Origin: Rugalucina vietnamica
Lineage: Eukaryota > Mollusca > Bivalvia > Lucinida > Lucinidae
Direction: 5' to 3'
NCBI GenBank assembly: GCA_964017185.1
Contig: OZ024883.1
Span: 39,424,395-39,488,394, forward strand
DNA: 64,000 nt
Positions 1 through 11,819 of the stretch are shown piece after piece. Numbering within the stretch: the first letter of the stretch is position 1; each line of letters begins with the position of its first letter. Made by a program: the position numbers and the translations under genes. The notes under the pieces were generated by a model that saw only the letters and a program-made list of their open reading frames with translations, was not told where the DNA came from and made no database searches.

Positions 1-901
1 GTACAATTCCTCTTCCACTTTAATCCGAAATTTCAAGCTTCTAGCTCCTTTCTGTGCTTGTACAGGCCGGTGTGTATTGAACCTGTTCAAAAACCACATT
101 GTTGGTTTTCCCACGAGGCAGCTGAAATGATTGTGTTCCAGTTCTGTATAATTATGACTGTAATCATAATATATCGAGTTTTCTATGGGACAATAAGGCA
201 TAGGTCAGTGCAATCAGTCCCTTGGGAACAACAATACATAATCACTGTCGTTTCCTGAGGAACACTGCAGTCAGTTCCAAAAGGTATCCATGCTGTAACT
301 GACTGTTGAATAAGTCCAAAGCATTCTCTATTCTCTCTCTATTCTCGTGCACAGCCATATTCCTGTTTTTGTGAAAACACACCACGTGGTAATGTTTGTA
401 GCTACACGGTGAATCGTCTTGGTCTTAACATATTTCCAGAATCATTTAAATTAAATATAAATGCAAGATTCTTTAGAAGTAGCGAAAACGTTCATTGACA
501 AATGGAGGTTGTATGTGCCGTATTGCCCAATTTCGTGTACCGAACTCTCGTCAGTGACCCATAATAAACCGACTACGAAAGCCAGATAAAAAGACTGCAA
601 TTTCAAAAGAATAACATAAGGGACGACTAAATCAAAGACACATGCCGAAACGGAGTCGAACCGTTTAAATGTGTTACGAAAATGACTCTTAACGTACAAG
701 GTGTTAAATACTTTAAATATTCTTACTCATCTCAAAGGAAAGAAAGAAAAATAAAGCAAGTGAATATGATTTTATAGTGGTGAATCTATTACGTTGGTCT
801 GCGATGAAATTAATTCAATTGATACTCAAGTCCTTTTCCGAAAAACAGCCTTACATTTTTGTTAATTGATTTAAGTGTTATATTTTTCTGCATGTTTAAT
901 T
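1..901. other. No recognisable gene
   Basis: AT-rich sequence. The open frames here are short (82 codons at most) and show no domain, signal or codon pattern I recognise. I see no RNA gene or repeat boundary before the MITE that starts at 902. Confidence 0.5.
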
Positions 902-1133
902 CACAGGTCCGTTTCATAAGCCAAGTAAAATGCTATTTGTTTCATAAGTAATGATAACGAATGTGTTTTTTTTTATAAAGATAGAATAAATCAGAATCAA
1001 AACTGTTACAACGAGTTTATATTCAATTAAAACACATAATGCAATTTGGTTTCGAAGCTTCAAGTACTGGTACTGGTCTCCCATTAATTACGAAACATAT
1101 CGCTATGTATCTAATTTATGAAACGGACCTGTA
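902..1133. mobile_element. MITE, 232 bp, TIR ACAGGTCCGTTTCATAA
   Basis: A 17-bp perfect inverted repeat (ACAGGTCCGTTTCATAA at 903 and its complement ending at 1132) continues imperfectly for about 50 bp inward on both arms, with shared GTTTC and TAATG blocks. The element is flanked by AATT on both sides (898-901 and 1134-1137), a plausible 4-bp target duplication. It has no coding capacity. The superfamily is not assigned. The inverted repeat is seen directly; calling it a transposon is inference. Confidence 0.72.
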
Positions 1134-1439
1134 AATTTGATTATTTCGACCGTCATTTGTCAGTTTCACCTATCGTAACGAATGTCGTCACGGTGTAACG
1201 TAGTTATCTTGCAAATGTATGTAAACATGAATTGTGCGATTGTTCTGTTTGTCGGTCATTTGTACGCTACATGTACGCGCTCGTGATTTGATCTGTCCTA
1301 TAACTGAACTGCATAAAGTGAATTACAACACAGCAACTGCAACATCCAAAGCGGATAAATGTCTTGTATAACTCATAGGATTCTAAAAAGAACATAAATT
1401 CAGTTCCTGTCCTTTGGAATTGTCGCTGAATTTTGTCGC

Positions 1440-2600
1440 AGAGTGGCTAAGCTCATATCGCCGTGAAGTTTTAGCTATTGATTGTTAAAAATTTATGGCG
1501 TAACGCATTTGTACGAAGGAATCACATCAGTCATCGACGATTAGAAAATTAAAACCGTATATGCGTCAAACTGTTAAAGAAACCTACAGTATAGATTCTG
1601 TAGAAGAATAAATCTAAAACCTTTCAAAAGGCGATTGTGTAATCAGTGTTACTGTGCGATACTGGGGTGGCTAAAACATGCGAAGCCAACTGACAAAAGG
1701 TATGATTAAATGAGACATATTCCCAGCTTAAATACAATGCTTGAAAGAAAAAAAAATCGTTGACTTCAAGCAAAGCATACATGTAACAAAATACATATTA
1801 ACGAGCAAGATGACTTATGCTTTCCCAAGAAGGTAGTTTCCACTTCAATAAAGATATGTTTTCTTAACATAAGAACTTGATATTTTCCCCACCTCGTTTT
1901 TTTGTGTCGGGATTTCTGATTGTGCTATTTCCTGACCATTGCCTATTTTGACCTTTTAGTAACAAGTCTAAACAGAAACGTAAATGTACGTAGCAACAAC
2001 CCGGACTTGGAATAGTCAATGAAGTCACCAATCAAAACCTAGACATAAAAGGGGGTGGGTTGCTTTGAATTCTGCGGAAATCCAATCCTTGCAGTTTACT
2101 TGACATTGTAATATCGTCCTGTGTTTCTTATTTATTGTCACCGCAGAGTTCGTGACGATTAATGGCAATCTGCAGAATGTCAGATATAATGGATTGTTGT
2201 TTTAGACAAACCACTTTATAAGCAAAATTACAAATCACCCTCAATGTCTGTAAAATTTTCTTTGTAAACAGGACACAGTAGTCAATGATATCGACTGACT
2301 GTGTCCTAGTTTGAGTTGTACCCTGTAAGTAAGCAAACGCTAGGGAAAAGTTGAAATACGCAATAACACATGTTACAATTATTCTCTTTGGTTCCACATT
2401 TGTAAATCTAAAGGGTCACTGACGAGGATTAACAGCCGAAACGAATGATCAAATTCGGGCCATTTTTTTCCTATAAGATTTTTTTTTTCTTTTTTTTTAT
2501 TGGGGGTGGGGGGGGGAGGTTACATTTCCAATCATTATTATTTTTTGTTATTTTTCAACTAAGTGACATCTGCTTTAAGTAACTTAGGATGACTAAAATT
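1440..2600 (+). repeat. Dispersed repeat D3, copy 1
   Basis: This segment matches 39,155-40,640 in order and orientation over more than 1 kb. Shared landmarks include TTTTGTCGCAGA, TTACGAAGGAATC, a CTGTGCGATACTGGGG block, CTTATTTATTGTCACCGCAGA and AATGGATTGTTGTTTTAGAC. It carries one P-family fragment (1853-1956) that is absent from the other copy. The 89-codon minus-strand frame at 2128-2397 lies in the conserved part, but the frame is broken in the paralogue, so I do not call a gene. Confidence 0.75.
1853..1956 (+). mobile_element. P-family retroelement 3' fragment (diverged)
   Basis: About 100 bp of the family 3' end: ...CCCACCTCG, then TTTCTGATTGTGC and TTTCCTGACCATTGCC, ending in a T-run. 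The paralogous D3 copy near 39,740 lacks it and reads straight from the CCACTTCAA block to AAACAGAGAAGTAAATTTACG, so this insertion is younger than the D3 duplication. Confidence 0.7.
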
Positions 2601-2785
2601 ATAGCAATAACTCCCATATTTTTTATTGCAGCAACAATGAAATCTATATATTTTGTGACCGTGATAGATTTATTTCAACAAGCAAAAATGTAACGAGTTT
2701 TGATATTTTCAAAAAAATGTTGCTATATTGCTATACAGTAGAATGTGAATGTGTTTATATATAATTATGACAATTTCTCTTTAAC

Positions 2786-3026
2786 TTTGTTTTGGAGTCG
2801 ATTTTTGGTGCTGTTTGAGCCTTATGTACGTTTTCATATTTTTAGTTCAGTTCGGGTAACTGAGTGGCCGCCTATAGAGGAATAGCTGCTCACTCGGCTT
2901 ACGATATGTTTTCTTGGCATAAGTACCTAAGTGTCATCTTAGTTTTTTCCCACCTCTCGGTTCATGGAGTGGGAATGTCTTTCTGATTGCGCCATTTCCT
3001 GATCATTGCCTACTTGTACCTTTTTT
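2786..3026 (+). mobile_element. P-family retroelement 3' fragment
   Basis: Starts in the 3' UTR at the TTTTGGAGTCG block. It includes GTAACTGAGTGGCCGCC and AATAGCTGCTCACTCGGCTTACGA, then the terminal hairpin (TTTCCCACCTC...GAGTGGGAA), and ends TGCCTACTTGTACCTTTTTT. It is 5' truncated. Confidence 0.85.
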
Positions 3027-5984
3027 ACAAGCAGCAGTTACACATCTTAAATCATCTATATTTTCGCTTATTTATTTAAAATAATATATTATATACGGTT
3101 TACTTATGACGCGATTCATAGCTCGCACTAGGAAGTTTTATCGCCAGGATAATAAATTTAGTGCAAGTCAATCCCGTGTTAATTGCTCAGTCAGAATAAC
3201 AATTTTATATGTTTCAGTTTTATCCTTAATCAGTGATCGGTAAGAATAGCGTAAGAAATCAGAAACTTTTTATGTATTTCGTTAAATTCTTTATTCTCAT
3301 CAGCATCTAAAAGCTTGGCTCTATTTGTATAATACTGAGATCAGTATTATTATTGACTTGGATTCCACCTGCTCAGTCATCGCCTGTTTTATATTAGCCC
3401 TAAATCAGTCATTGAAACCTGGCGTAAATACATGTATACATACATACCAGCATTCTGAATCATGATTATTAATCTTAGTTTTGATGTAAAATTAATATAA
3501 TCTGACATTTTGCGGTTTAAAGTGGATGTAATGTCGTCAACCAATGGTTAATATAATTATCTTTTTACTGTTAACGGTTTAAATGCCCCGAAAAAACTAT
3601 ATGCATTAGTTGGGTTTGTGTCAGTTTGACATACATCAATATGAGAAGATACACTCCAGAAGGAGTTCCTTAATTGCTACGGAAGTTGTTGAGACAATGT
3701 CGCAGCTCCTAAGAAATTAAACTGACTCATTTGGAATAATAATTGCAATGAAACAGCGACATTGACAAATTCAGTATGTACCTCATGTTTGGGAGGATGT
3801 AGCCATTATAATTCCCAAAAGAAATGAAAATAACAATTTGCTTGACATTAACATGGCAGAAGCGTTCCACCAGTAAAACGACAAATGTCAGATCATGACA
3901 GTTTTGCATAGAAGACTCATAAGCTGCTGTTATTACACTCTGATTATAACATGCACAAAATGTGCTTGCAGTTTAATATTTTGAAGAACGTTTAATGCAC
4001 ACCTTTGAAACTATTTTGACCCTCCCATAATTGCAAATAGGCACATTTGCTTTAATTACTCTACATCTTTTGCGTGCTAATGTAGGTCAATTCGTTTGAA
4101 ATTTTATCCAAAATAACCATTTTCTGTACCGTCGCAATATGACACAGCTGTAGTGTTTCATTCACTTAATTTCTTATCAGGAGGAAAAGAACCTTATATG
4201 GCAAGTATCAGCACTTGTCAACTTGTCAACTCAAATTAACCGTGCATTGAACCTAAAAAAATCCAAGACATTTATTGATTACAATTAATGAAAAAAATAC
4301 TTTTTGTTAAATGAATGTGACACAAATTTTCAATAAACTGAGGTACCACGCTAGTTGCAGTCCACGCTTTATGGTCATTTCATCCTAAATCAATACAGTA
4401 TACAGGTTATGTTACAGAATAATGAGTAGGATTCAGGATATGTCAGGTCTGGAGAAAAATGTGCAAATGAAGTACTAAATGACAAAAACATTATTAGTTA
4501 AGTATAAAATAGTAAAGAAGGCACAAAATGACCAATTTTGGTTTGAAGGCGCGAAGCGAGAATGTCAAACATATTACCAATATATGCCTCGGAACCAGAC
4601 CACTCTTAGAAACACTAATAATGTGTGTGAGTTTTGGGTGTACTAGGCTGAAACATAAATCGCATAAGATAAATATGCACATCATTAAAAATATTTTCAA
4701 AGCGCACTTTTAAGGAATTCTAACAATAAACCTGTATTACGGATAAAGGTTAGGAAGTATACTCACGGACTCAAGTTTTAAAACGCAACACTTGTATTAT
4801 CGATTCTTCCTCTCAGCATACAGGATCTTTCTGAAAACTATTTGTTGAACTGAAAATCAATCTGCTTAACATCAATGCCAAAACCAAAATGACAATGTCC
4901 ATGATGAACGCCACACAGTATGATTTCAAGCGTAACCCAAAATTCAACAAAAATAAAATTGCATTATCGGTCAATGGGGACGACTTGTTTTTCAAATCCA
5001 ACATCAAAACATAATCGAATGCTGTTGATTGGCTTTCATTTGCATTAAAAACGCGGTAATTACGTTAGTTCAACGTTTATTAATAAATTATATGTTTGCG
5101 CGTAAAATTGAAACCAATTAAAAATGTTTGAACACATTTTATAGCTACATGAATAACAAAAACTGATCATAACGCTTGGTGCTGTAATCGAATGCCTCTG
5201 TGTTTTAAGCACATTACGCTTGGAAAAACTAGCGCCTTAAACGACATTGAAAGAAATAGCATATGTTTCTTTTTCTTGTGCTTTAGATGTTAGCTATCAC
5301 CAGAGATGTTTTTGCTTAAGTTTCACAAAATCCCTTTCTTCTAGCCACTGTTAGTTTTGGTTGTATGTTTTCAGATACGTTACGTCTTGATGACATTAAA
5401 GAAAGCAGCTTAATCAAAGAATTCAGGGAACATTTTTATGGATTAATATTGTGTATTGTGTTAAAATCCAGGATATTATGTTCTATTTCCTGCTTCAGTT
5501 CAACTTTAAATCAGTTTTAAGCAAATGATAATCGATATAGAGTTTTTACAGTCCGTCGGTATATTATCTACTCAGACGTCTGATCATGAGCAAATTAATT
5601 TTTAATTTTGGCAATTCATCCTACATTGATAGAATTGCTCATTTTAGTCAAATTCCGACGCATTTAGAAATGTTACATTTGGAAATTGACTGATAATTCT
5701 GAGAATGATTTTTCCTTGATTGAATGACAAAGTAGTTGTGATGCCTAGAATGTAAGAGGTTTAGAGTATATGTGACTCTACCAGAACAATAACACAAATA
5801 GTGTTATTTAATAACGTTACGAACGAAGTAATCAAGCTGAATGCAAATGAAACGAAATTGACAACCGTATGCGGAAGTTTGACTGATTGTTCTGTCATTT
5901 ACCACACACAGGCAACAGTCGGCAATGGTCATGAAATGGCGCAACCATAAACCGTGGTCGAACCAAAAACTAAATTAACGATCA

Positions 5985-6239
5985 GGGCTTAGAATTACAA
6001 CCCTCCCTTAAAGATAAGGAAGACCTTAGTTAAGATGGCGAATTTCAGCATAAAAAATGCATCTAAAACGTACTTAAATCAAACTTATCGGTTTTATTAT
6101 GTAAATGACATTTTATTTTACAAACTTGTATATTTTTGTAAAAACAGTTATTGATTTTAACGGTAAAATATCGAGTCAAAATTTATAACCTTAACTAAGG
6201 TCTTGGTTAACTTTAAGGGAGGATTGTAATTCTGGGCCC
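5985..6239. mobile_element. MITE, 255 bp, TIR GGGC(T/C)(T/C)AGAATTACAA
   Basis: Inverted ends of about 50 bp: the left arm begins GGGCTTAGAATTACAACCCT and the right arm complement begins GGGCCCAGAATTACAATCCT. Both continue through CTCCCTTAAAG and AGACCTTAGTTAAG. The interior is AT-rich and non-coding. A GGGC/GGCC terminus is common in PIF/Harbinger-type MITEs, but I cannot settle the 3-bp target duplication, so the superfamily is inference. Confidence 0.75.
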
Positions 6240-6242
6240 AAA

Positions 6243-6445
6243 TACTTATACTAAGTATCCATATCGTAAGTCGAGCGAGTAGCTATTTTCCCAATAGGTA
6301 TCGACTCAGTTACCCAAACTTAACTAAAAATATGAAAACATACATGTGCTAACAGAGCAAAAGAACATCAACACCACGACAAAACAAAAACAAAAAAAAC
6401 GCTAGGGAAGTATCGCCTTGGAATGATCAGTAATATAACAACTGG
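6243..6445 (-). mobile_element. P-family retroelement 3' UTR fragment (old)
   Basis: Reverse-oriented fragment with the blocks CATATCGTAAG...GAGCGAGTAGC, GTTACCCAAACTTAACTAAAAA, ATCAACACCA and GTATCGCCTTGGAATGATCAG. It lacks the terminal hairpin end, so it is truncated or decayed on both sides. Confidence 0.65.
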
Positions 6446-6729
6446 CTGAGCTCCCGATTGAATACAAACTTCATTACAGATATCACTGATCTACGGAACG
6501 AGTGATTATTTTGTTTCTCTATCTGACTTGCCCATAGAAACCACACCAAACTATGATTGCGGTCATATACCAGAAATTGATTGCAGTCTATACACTGGGA
6601 TCTCTTAATTTCCAGATATTACCCAGAAGTGTTGATCGATCGTTTAAAATGATTTTAGATGAAATAAAGGGAAGTTAGAGAATGAATTATGGCACATGAA
6701 GATAACTGTCAAGTGAGAAGAAAAATCTT

Positions 6730-7004
6730 TAATGCACAAAGACATAAAGAGTGAAAATAACGGTTATTTGCGTTTTGCTATCGTTGCCGGTTTGTAAAGG
6801 ATAGTTTTAACATTTTTGCTCGCAACATTGATTGTGGGTACCTGTGAGAACCGCCTCGTCTAGGCGGTTCTAACGAGTACCCACAATCTATGTTTTGGAT
6901 CAAACATAAGAAAAATAGGTATACCCTGCATACCCCAGTTTTGCTAAATAACACTGGAGAATAAGAGGGTGGGATGAATATTACAAGGACATGTTTCCCT
7001 GATG
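6730..7004. mobile_element. Hairpin MITE (H family), diverged copy
   Basis: Contains the family core palindrome: ATTGTGGGTAC..., GAACCGCCTCG, then CGGTTCTAACGAGTACCCACAAT, centred near 6866. The right end is ...ATGTTTCCCTGATG as in the other copies. The left end is not recognisable. It is more diverged than the copies at 20,111 and 23,158. Confidence 0.65.
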
Positions 7005-8460
7005 AATCAGAAATATTTCTGGCCTAGAACCTTTCTATTTCGTGTGTGTTACGGTATAGAGAACTGTTACAGTCCTACATGCATGACAGACTATTTCATT
7101 ACTTCGGGAAATTTATCAAAGTGATTGAAGTGTCAGCTTAATTTATTCTGCTGTACTGTAGATTAGAATCAATGCTACCAAGTTATTTCGGAGACCTCAC
7201 AGTGTAAACTGCTGACATCTACAGACTACAGCTGTATAGTACAATGATAGACCAAAGAGCATTTATTTTGAATTAACACTTTATGTCATCTAGAATCTCG
7301 TACATATCATTTTCTATGGTAATCTAACATGGCTATCTTGACATGTTCTTCTTAGGATATAAACTTCTTACAACAATTATTTAGATATCACTCAGGACAT
7401 AACCTGTAAAAGTTCCGTTTTAATATTAAATTTAAATAGGTCGTTGGCTTAGACAAATTTACAAAGGATTCATAAACAGAAGTTTCAATTTAGATTATTT
7501 CTTAACTCTTAAGGGATAAGAGTGTATTTCAGTCAGCGGCTAGATAGCGTCTTCAAAATCTTGTAACATGATAAACCTATCATTTCTGCCGTCAAAAGAA
7601 CAGGGTAGAAGTGGTATTATAGATATATTGGGAAATAATGACGGCGTAGGAAGGTTCATCGACAACAGTACTTTGCCTTTAAAATATTAGCAATGTGTAT
7701 GCATTGCCAAAAGCAGGTACAAGAAAACTCTTGTAAAGAATACATCAGATATACATTTTCTGATTCTGAAGACATACGTTGCATTGCCTTTCAGCGTTGA
7801 TGCAACGGGGAGTGAGCTGGGTAGAAAAGTTAGTCCCAATGATGGACAGTCCTCCTAACGATGTCAACTGTCTTAGCGCGCACACGACCCTCAAACAAAT
7901 GATTCAAGTCTATAAAAGTCCTGTGGAAGAAAGAGTTCTTGTAGTTTTCTGATTCACACTGTGCTGGTCGGAAAATCAGACAAGTTTATAGGTACGGGTT
8001 GTGGTGTATTATCCTTTTAAGTTCCCATTGCGATCAATGCGTTAATTGTTTGCCTATTACCTAAATGTACGGCTTCAGACAGAACTAATTGTGTGAAAGA
8101 TAAGACAAATGCGGCTTGTAATTATTGTCTGGTTTCCTGCGTGTTTGGTCTGATAAGTCACGGTTCATTAACAGTGACTTCACAAACGAAGCAAAATTAA
8201 TCAGTCTGAGCCTCTGCTCATCTACGGAAATAATAAATAATGGCAAACATTCACAAAATCTCACGGAACTTTTTGTGTTCTCTGGAAAAGTGTGAGAAAA
8301 ATTCAATATTCCGATACTGAAATTTTTATCCTATATATTTTTTCCATCTAGCCCCAGACAAGAAATGACGTTTTCAATGTTCGTCTTTTGGCTACGGAGA
8401 ATGTAATATAGCAGAACTTGTGTGAACAACTTCACTCAAACAGATTATGCTTTTGCCTCT
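7005..8460. other. No recognisable gene
   Basis: AT-rich sequence with only short open frames (73 codons at most) that have no recognisable motif. No clear inverted-repeat element boundary was found. Confidence 0.45.
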
Positions 8461-8462
8461 AC

Positions 8463-8577
8463 AAAGTACAAGTATGCAATGATCAGGAAAAGGCGCAGTC
8501 AGAAAGAAATTCCCACTCCAAATACCGAAGTGGAAAAACTAAATTGACAATTAGGAGCTTGTTTTAAGAAAACATGA
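8463..8577 (-). mobile_element. P-family retroelement 3' end fragment
   Basis: Reverse orientation. It starts AAAGTACAAGTATGCAATGATCAGG, includes AAAGGCGCAGTCAG and the CCCACTCC hairpin arm, and stops within the next ~50 bp of the 3' UTR. It is strongly 5' truncated. Confidence 0.8.
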
Positions 8578-8794
8578 GCAAACATATTCCACAAATACCA
8601 ATTTGGGAAAATGAAACAGGCTTGCATGCTGGAAAATCAGACTCAATGGATGAGTGCTCTTGTTTTTCATCTCCAAATCATATTGTCTTACAATATCTTA
8701 AATTTTCGTTGGTTTGCTTGGTTGCTGCCTGCCGCAATTTATGTTTCATGTCTACCATGTTTTCACAGAAGCTACTGTGGATAATACAGATTTT

Positions 8795-9115
8795 GTTTCT
8801 AAATTTTATCGTAGACACTATGAATTGATTTCCAAATATAGTGTTGGGTTAAAGACACTTTTAAGTGAGGGCCTTTCGGAACCTGAATTTTATGGTGACT
8901 TGGTTTACAAATTAAAGAAACTTAAAGGAATAAATGATTTTTCTTTTCAGTTCGGAAAAATCATAACACGTTACAGACGTATAGGTTATAACTTGAATGT
9001 TATGCGACAGTCTGCATGCTTAGTTTTTAACCCAATCATGGTTGATAACTATGCTGCCTTCTTTAATTGCACGCCGGTGGGTCGGGCGTCAGACTCTATG
9101 ATGGCCCCGACTTAA
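8795..9115 (+). pseudogene. Reverse transcriptase C-terminal remnant (P family)
   Basis: About 106 codons collinear with the last third of the protein at 36,885-37,973. It has the FYRRHYELISKY block, GLSEPEFYGDLVYK, the RYRRIGYNLNVMRQSACLVF block and the ending GRASDSMMAPT. There is no catalytic core because the copy starts downstream of the YLDD motif. The frame is open but has no start of its own, so it is a dead fragment rather than a gene. Confidence 0.85.
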
Positions 9116-9734
9116 AGCTATTCATTTTAGTTGGTTGGGGCCGGAGCTTCTTGTCTGTTGCTTGGCCCACCGGGGTCCAACTGGTGTTTTTCTTTTGCTC
9201 CGGAGTTAGTAGGTTATTCGGCGCCCAGGGATCTCCATCGTCGGGCAGCTTACTCAATCTGTGAGTCCTGGTTTTTGATTCATCAGGATGTTTATCATGA
9301 TTTATTTGTTTGTTCTTGATGATTCATTGACTAGTTAGAGATTCACCACGAGGACCGAAGAACTAACTAAATGTTGTGAACCACTGCAGAAGCTGAGGGT
9401 GAGGTTAGGTACCTGTAAAACCGGTTTAAGCCCGCCAGTAACTTTGTGTTACTGATCGTTCCAAGTCGATACTTCTGTGGTGGTTCTTTTTGTTTTATGT
9501 CTTGGTGTTTAAATTTTTTGTGCTGTTGGCGCCTTATGTATGTTTTCATATTTTTAGTTAAGTTAAGGTAACTGAGTGGCCACCTATTGGGAAAATAGCT
9601 GCTCATTCGGCTTACGATATGTTTCATGGTATAAGTACTTGATTGTTAGTTTGGTTTTTTCCCACCTCGGTTTTTGGAGTGGGAATCTTTTTCTGATTGC
9701 GCCTTTTCCTGATCTTTGCCTACTTGTACCTTTT
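8795..9734 (+). mobile_element. P-family retroelement, 5'-truncated copy with RT C-terminus
   Basis: The second longest near-consensus copy. It begins in the C-terminal part of the RT frame (TCTAAATTTTATCGTAGACA), runs through the stop codon at 9113-9115 and the complete 3' UTR, and ends TGCCTACTTGTACCTTTT. The 3' UTR is nearly identical by eye to the copy at 37,974-38,595, which suggests recent activity of this subfamily (it carries GATCTTTGCC rather than GATCATTGCC). Confidence 0.88.
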
Positions 9735-9939
9735 GATAAATTGTAATACTCGACTGCTCCAGGTTTGCCTTAAGAACTTATACATTCTCAGGTTGATCTT
9801 CATAATACCAGAGGTGTTCCCTAACATTTCCACATGCATGCACCACAACATGATAAAATAAATAAAATAAATAAAATATGTTAGCTAGATTAATCTGTGG
9901 AAGCAGTTAAACATTGAAAGAGGGAAAATGTGCCATGTT

Positions 9940-10053
9940 GTACGAAATTCGTTTGCCGGGAAGTTCGCGGAGATGTCTTATTATTTCATTATTTTAAAGT
10001 AACAATTTGGCAGCACTTTTCTGCGAACTTTTTGAACGCCCCTCGTATTTGTA
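9940..10053 (-). mobile_element. Possible mariner-like element end (fragment)
   Basis: On the minus strand the sequence begins TACGAGGGGCGTTCAAAAAG followed by TTCGCAGAAAAGTGCTGCC. That resembles the terminal inverted repeat of some mariner-type elements, including the TA start. No second terminus and no transposase were found, so this is a solo end or truncated copy. The resemblance is from memory only. Confidence 0.4.
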
Positions 10054-10540
10054 AATAATAATTGCATTTCAGAAAAGAGCATTCCTATTCGAATGGCATT
10101 GTGCTGTTGCTTTGTGAAAATATTAATTAGTATATATACATGGTGGCGTCGAACTATAATACTGCAATTAGTGTCTTGCCTCACTTTATTCAGTTTTACG
10201 ACGTTACATGGCACGTTGAACGTCACGTTGAAACGGCTTCAGTCTATGACACTATAAACACTTTCGCCATCATTGTGGCCATATCCTGTCGCCACGCACT
10301 TTTTGTGTCATTTCCACCTTTTCCCAAACCTGCGTTTACCATTCACTTTCTTTGTTTTTTAGTACATAATGTAAATAAAAATCATTATTAACAATTTATA
10401 AAGACACATTCTGCAGCCTTGTTATCATTTTGTAACATAAGCTGATTAAAGACTGAATGGCAGGTAAGAGTGGACTGCAACTGGCGTATCGTCTCAGCTT
10501 ATTAAAAATACGTATAGCATTTATTTGTATATTTTCATAA

Positions 10541-10927
10541 AATGGCAAATGTAGGCAATGATCAGGAAAAGGCGCAATCAGAAAGAAATTCCCACTCCAC
10601 AAACGGAGGGGTGGGAAAAATCAAAATGACATTTAGGTACTTATACCAAGAAAACGCATCGTAAGCAGAGTGAGCAGCTGTTCCCCAATAGGCGGCCATT
10701 CAGTTACCCAAACTTAACTAATATGAAAGCGTACGGCTCAAATAGCACAAAAATTCGACTCCAAAACACAAAACAATAAGAATCACAAGAGGAGAATCGC
10801 CATGGAATGATCAGTAATATAAAATTACTGGGGGGGGGGGGGGCTAAAACCGTTTTTTTTCAGGCGCCGAACCTCAACCTTATCTTCTGCAGTGGTTCAC
10901 AACATTTAGTAAGTTGTTCGGTCCTCG
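10541..10927 (-). mobile_element. P-family retroelement 3' fragment, left arm of head-to-head pair
   Basis: Reverse copy starting at the family 3' end (GGCAATGATCAGGAAAAGGC) and running through the hairpin and 3' UTR to the TTGTTCGGTCCTCG block. It then abuts, without spacer, a forward copy that begins inside the RT frame at about 10,928. A G-run (10,828-10,842) replaces part of the family's GGCGGGC stretch. Confidence 0.85.
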
Positions 10928-11808
10928 TAATAAGACGCTTTTACGTGAGGGCCTTTCTGAACCAGAATGGTGACTTAGTTTACAAATTTAATAAACTCAT
11001 AGGAAGGAATGATTTTTCTTTTCAGTTCAGAAAAATCATAACAAGTTACAGAAGTATAGGTTATAACTTAAAAGTTATGCAACAGTCTGCATGCTTAGTT
11101 TTTAACCTAATCATGGTTGATTGCTATGCTGCATTCTTTACTTGCGCGCCAGTGGGTCGGGCGTCAGACTCTATGATAGCCCCGATATGAAGCTATTCAT
11201 TTTAGTTTGTTAGAACCAGGGCTTCTTGTCTGTTGCTTGGCCCACCGGGCTTCAACTGGTATTGTTCTTTTGCTCCGGGTTTCAGTAAGTTATTCGACAC
11301 CCGAGGATATCCATCGTCGGGCAGCTTACTGAATCTGTGGGTCCGGGTTTTTAATTCATCATGGTGGTTATCATGATTTGTTTGTTTGTCCTTGATGATT
11401 CATTGACCAGTTAAAACTTTTCCACGTGGACCGAACAACCTACAAGATGTTGTGAACCACTGCAGAAGATGAGAGTGAGGCTATGTGTCTGTAAAATCGA
11501 TTTAAGCCCCCACTCCCAGGTATTTCATATTACTGATCGTTCCAATGCGATATTTCTGTTGTGGTTCCATTTGCTTTATGTTTTGGGGTCGGGTTTTTGT
11601 GCAGTTTGAGCCTTATGTGCGTTTTCGTATTTTTATTGAAGCTCGGGTAACTGAGTGGCCGCTTATTGGGAAATAGCTGCTCACTCGGCTAACGATATAT
11701 TACGTATAAGTACCTGATTTTCAGTTTGGTTTCACCAATCTCGGTTTTTTGAGTGGGAATTTCTTTCTTATTCCGTATTTTCCTGATCATTGCCTACTTG
11801 CACCTTTT
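10928..11808 (+). mobile_element. P-family retroelement, 5'-truncated copy with RT C-terminus
   Basis: Forward copy starting in the RT C-terminal region (AAGACGCTTTTACGTGAGGG) and ending TGCCTACTTGCACCTTTT. The RT remnant (to 11,190) keeps the DLVYKF, DFSFQFRKIIT and GRASDSM blocks, with a small deletion after GLSEPE relative to the longest copy. It shares a breakpoint with the inverted fragment on its left. Confidence 0.85.
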
Positions 11809-11819
11809 CATTATTCAAA

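Larger units (their letters stand above)
3100..6700 (+). repeat. Large dispersed repeat D1, copy 1
   Basis: Collinear with 31,740-34,170 and partly with 60,430-60,935 plus 63,040-63,290, 25,260-25,600, and (reverse) 11,820-12,420 plus 18,477-18,560. Shared blocks in order: a CAGTCA...TCAGAAT block, CCTTAATCAGTGATCGG, ACACTCCAGAAGGA then TTGCTACGGAAGTTGTTGAGACAA, an AGACGTCTGA block, and CATATACCAGAAATTGAT with CAGTCTAT. No conserved reading frame is visible across copies, so this is either a decayed large transposon or an old repeated segment. It is interrupted by a MITE and a P fragment. Confidence 0.65.

Noticed and set aside
2128-2397. 89-codon minus-strand ORF partly conserved in the D3 paralogue
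   Set aside because: The frame is broken in the second copy and conservation follows the DNA repeat, not codons.
9981-10226. 81-codon ORF next to the mariner-like end
   Set aside because: No transposase motif; the frame overlaps the putative TIR itself.
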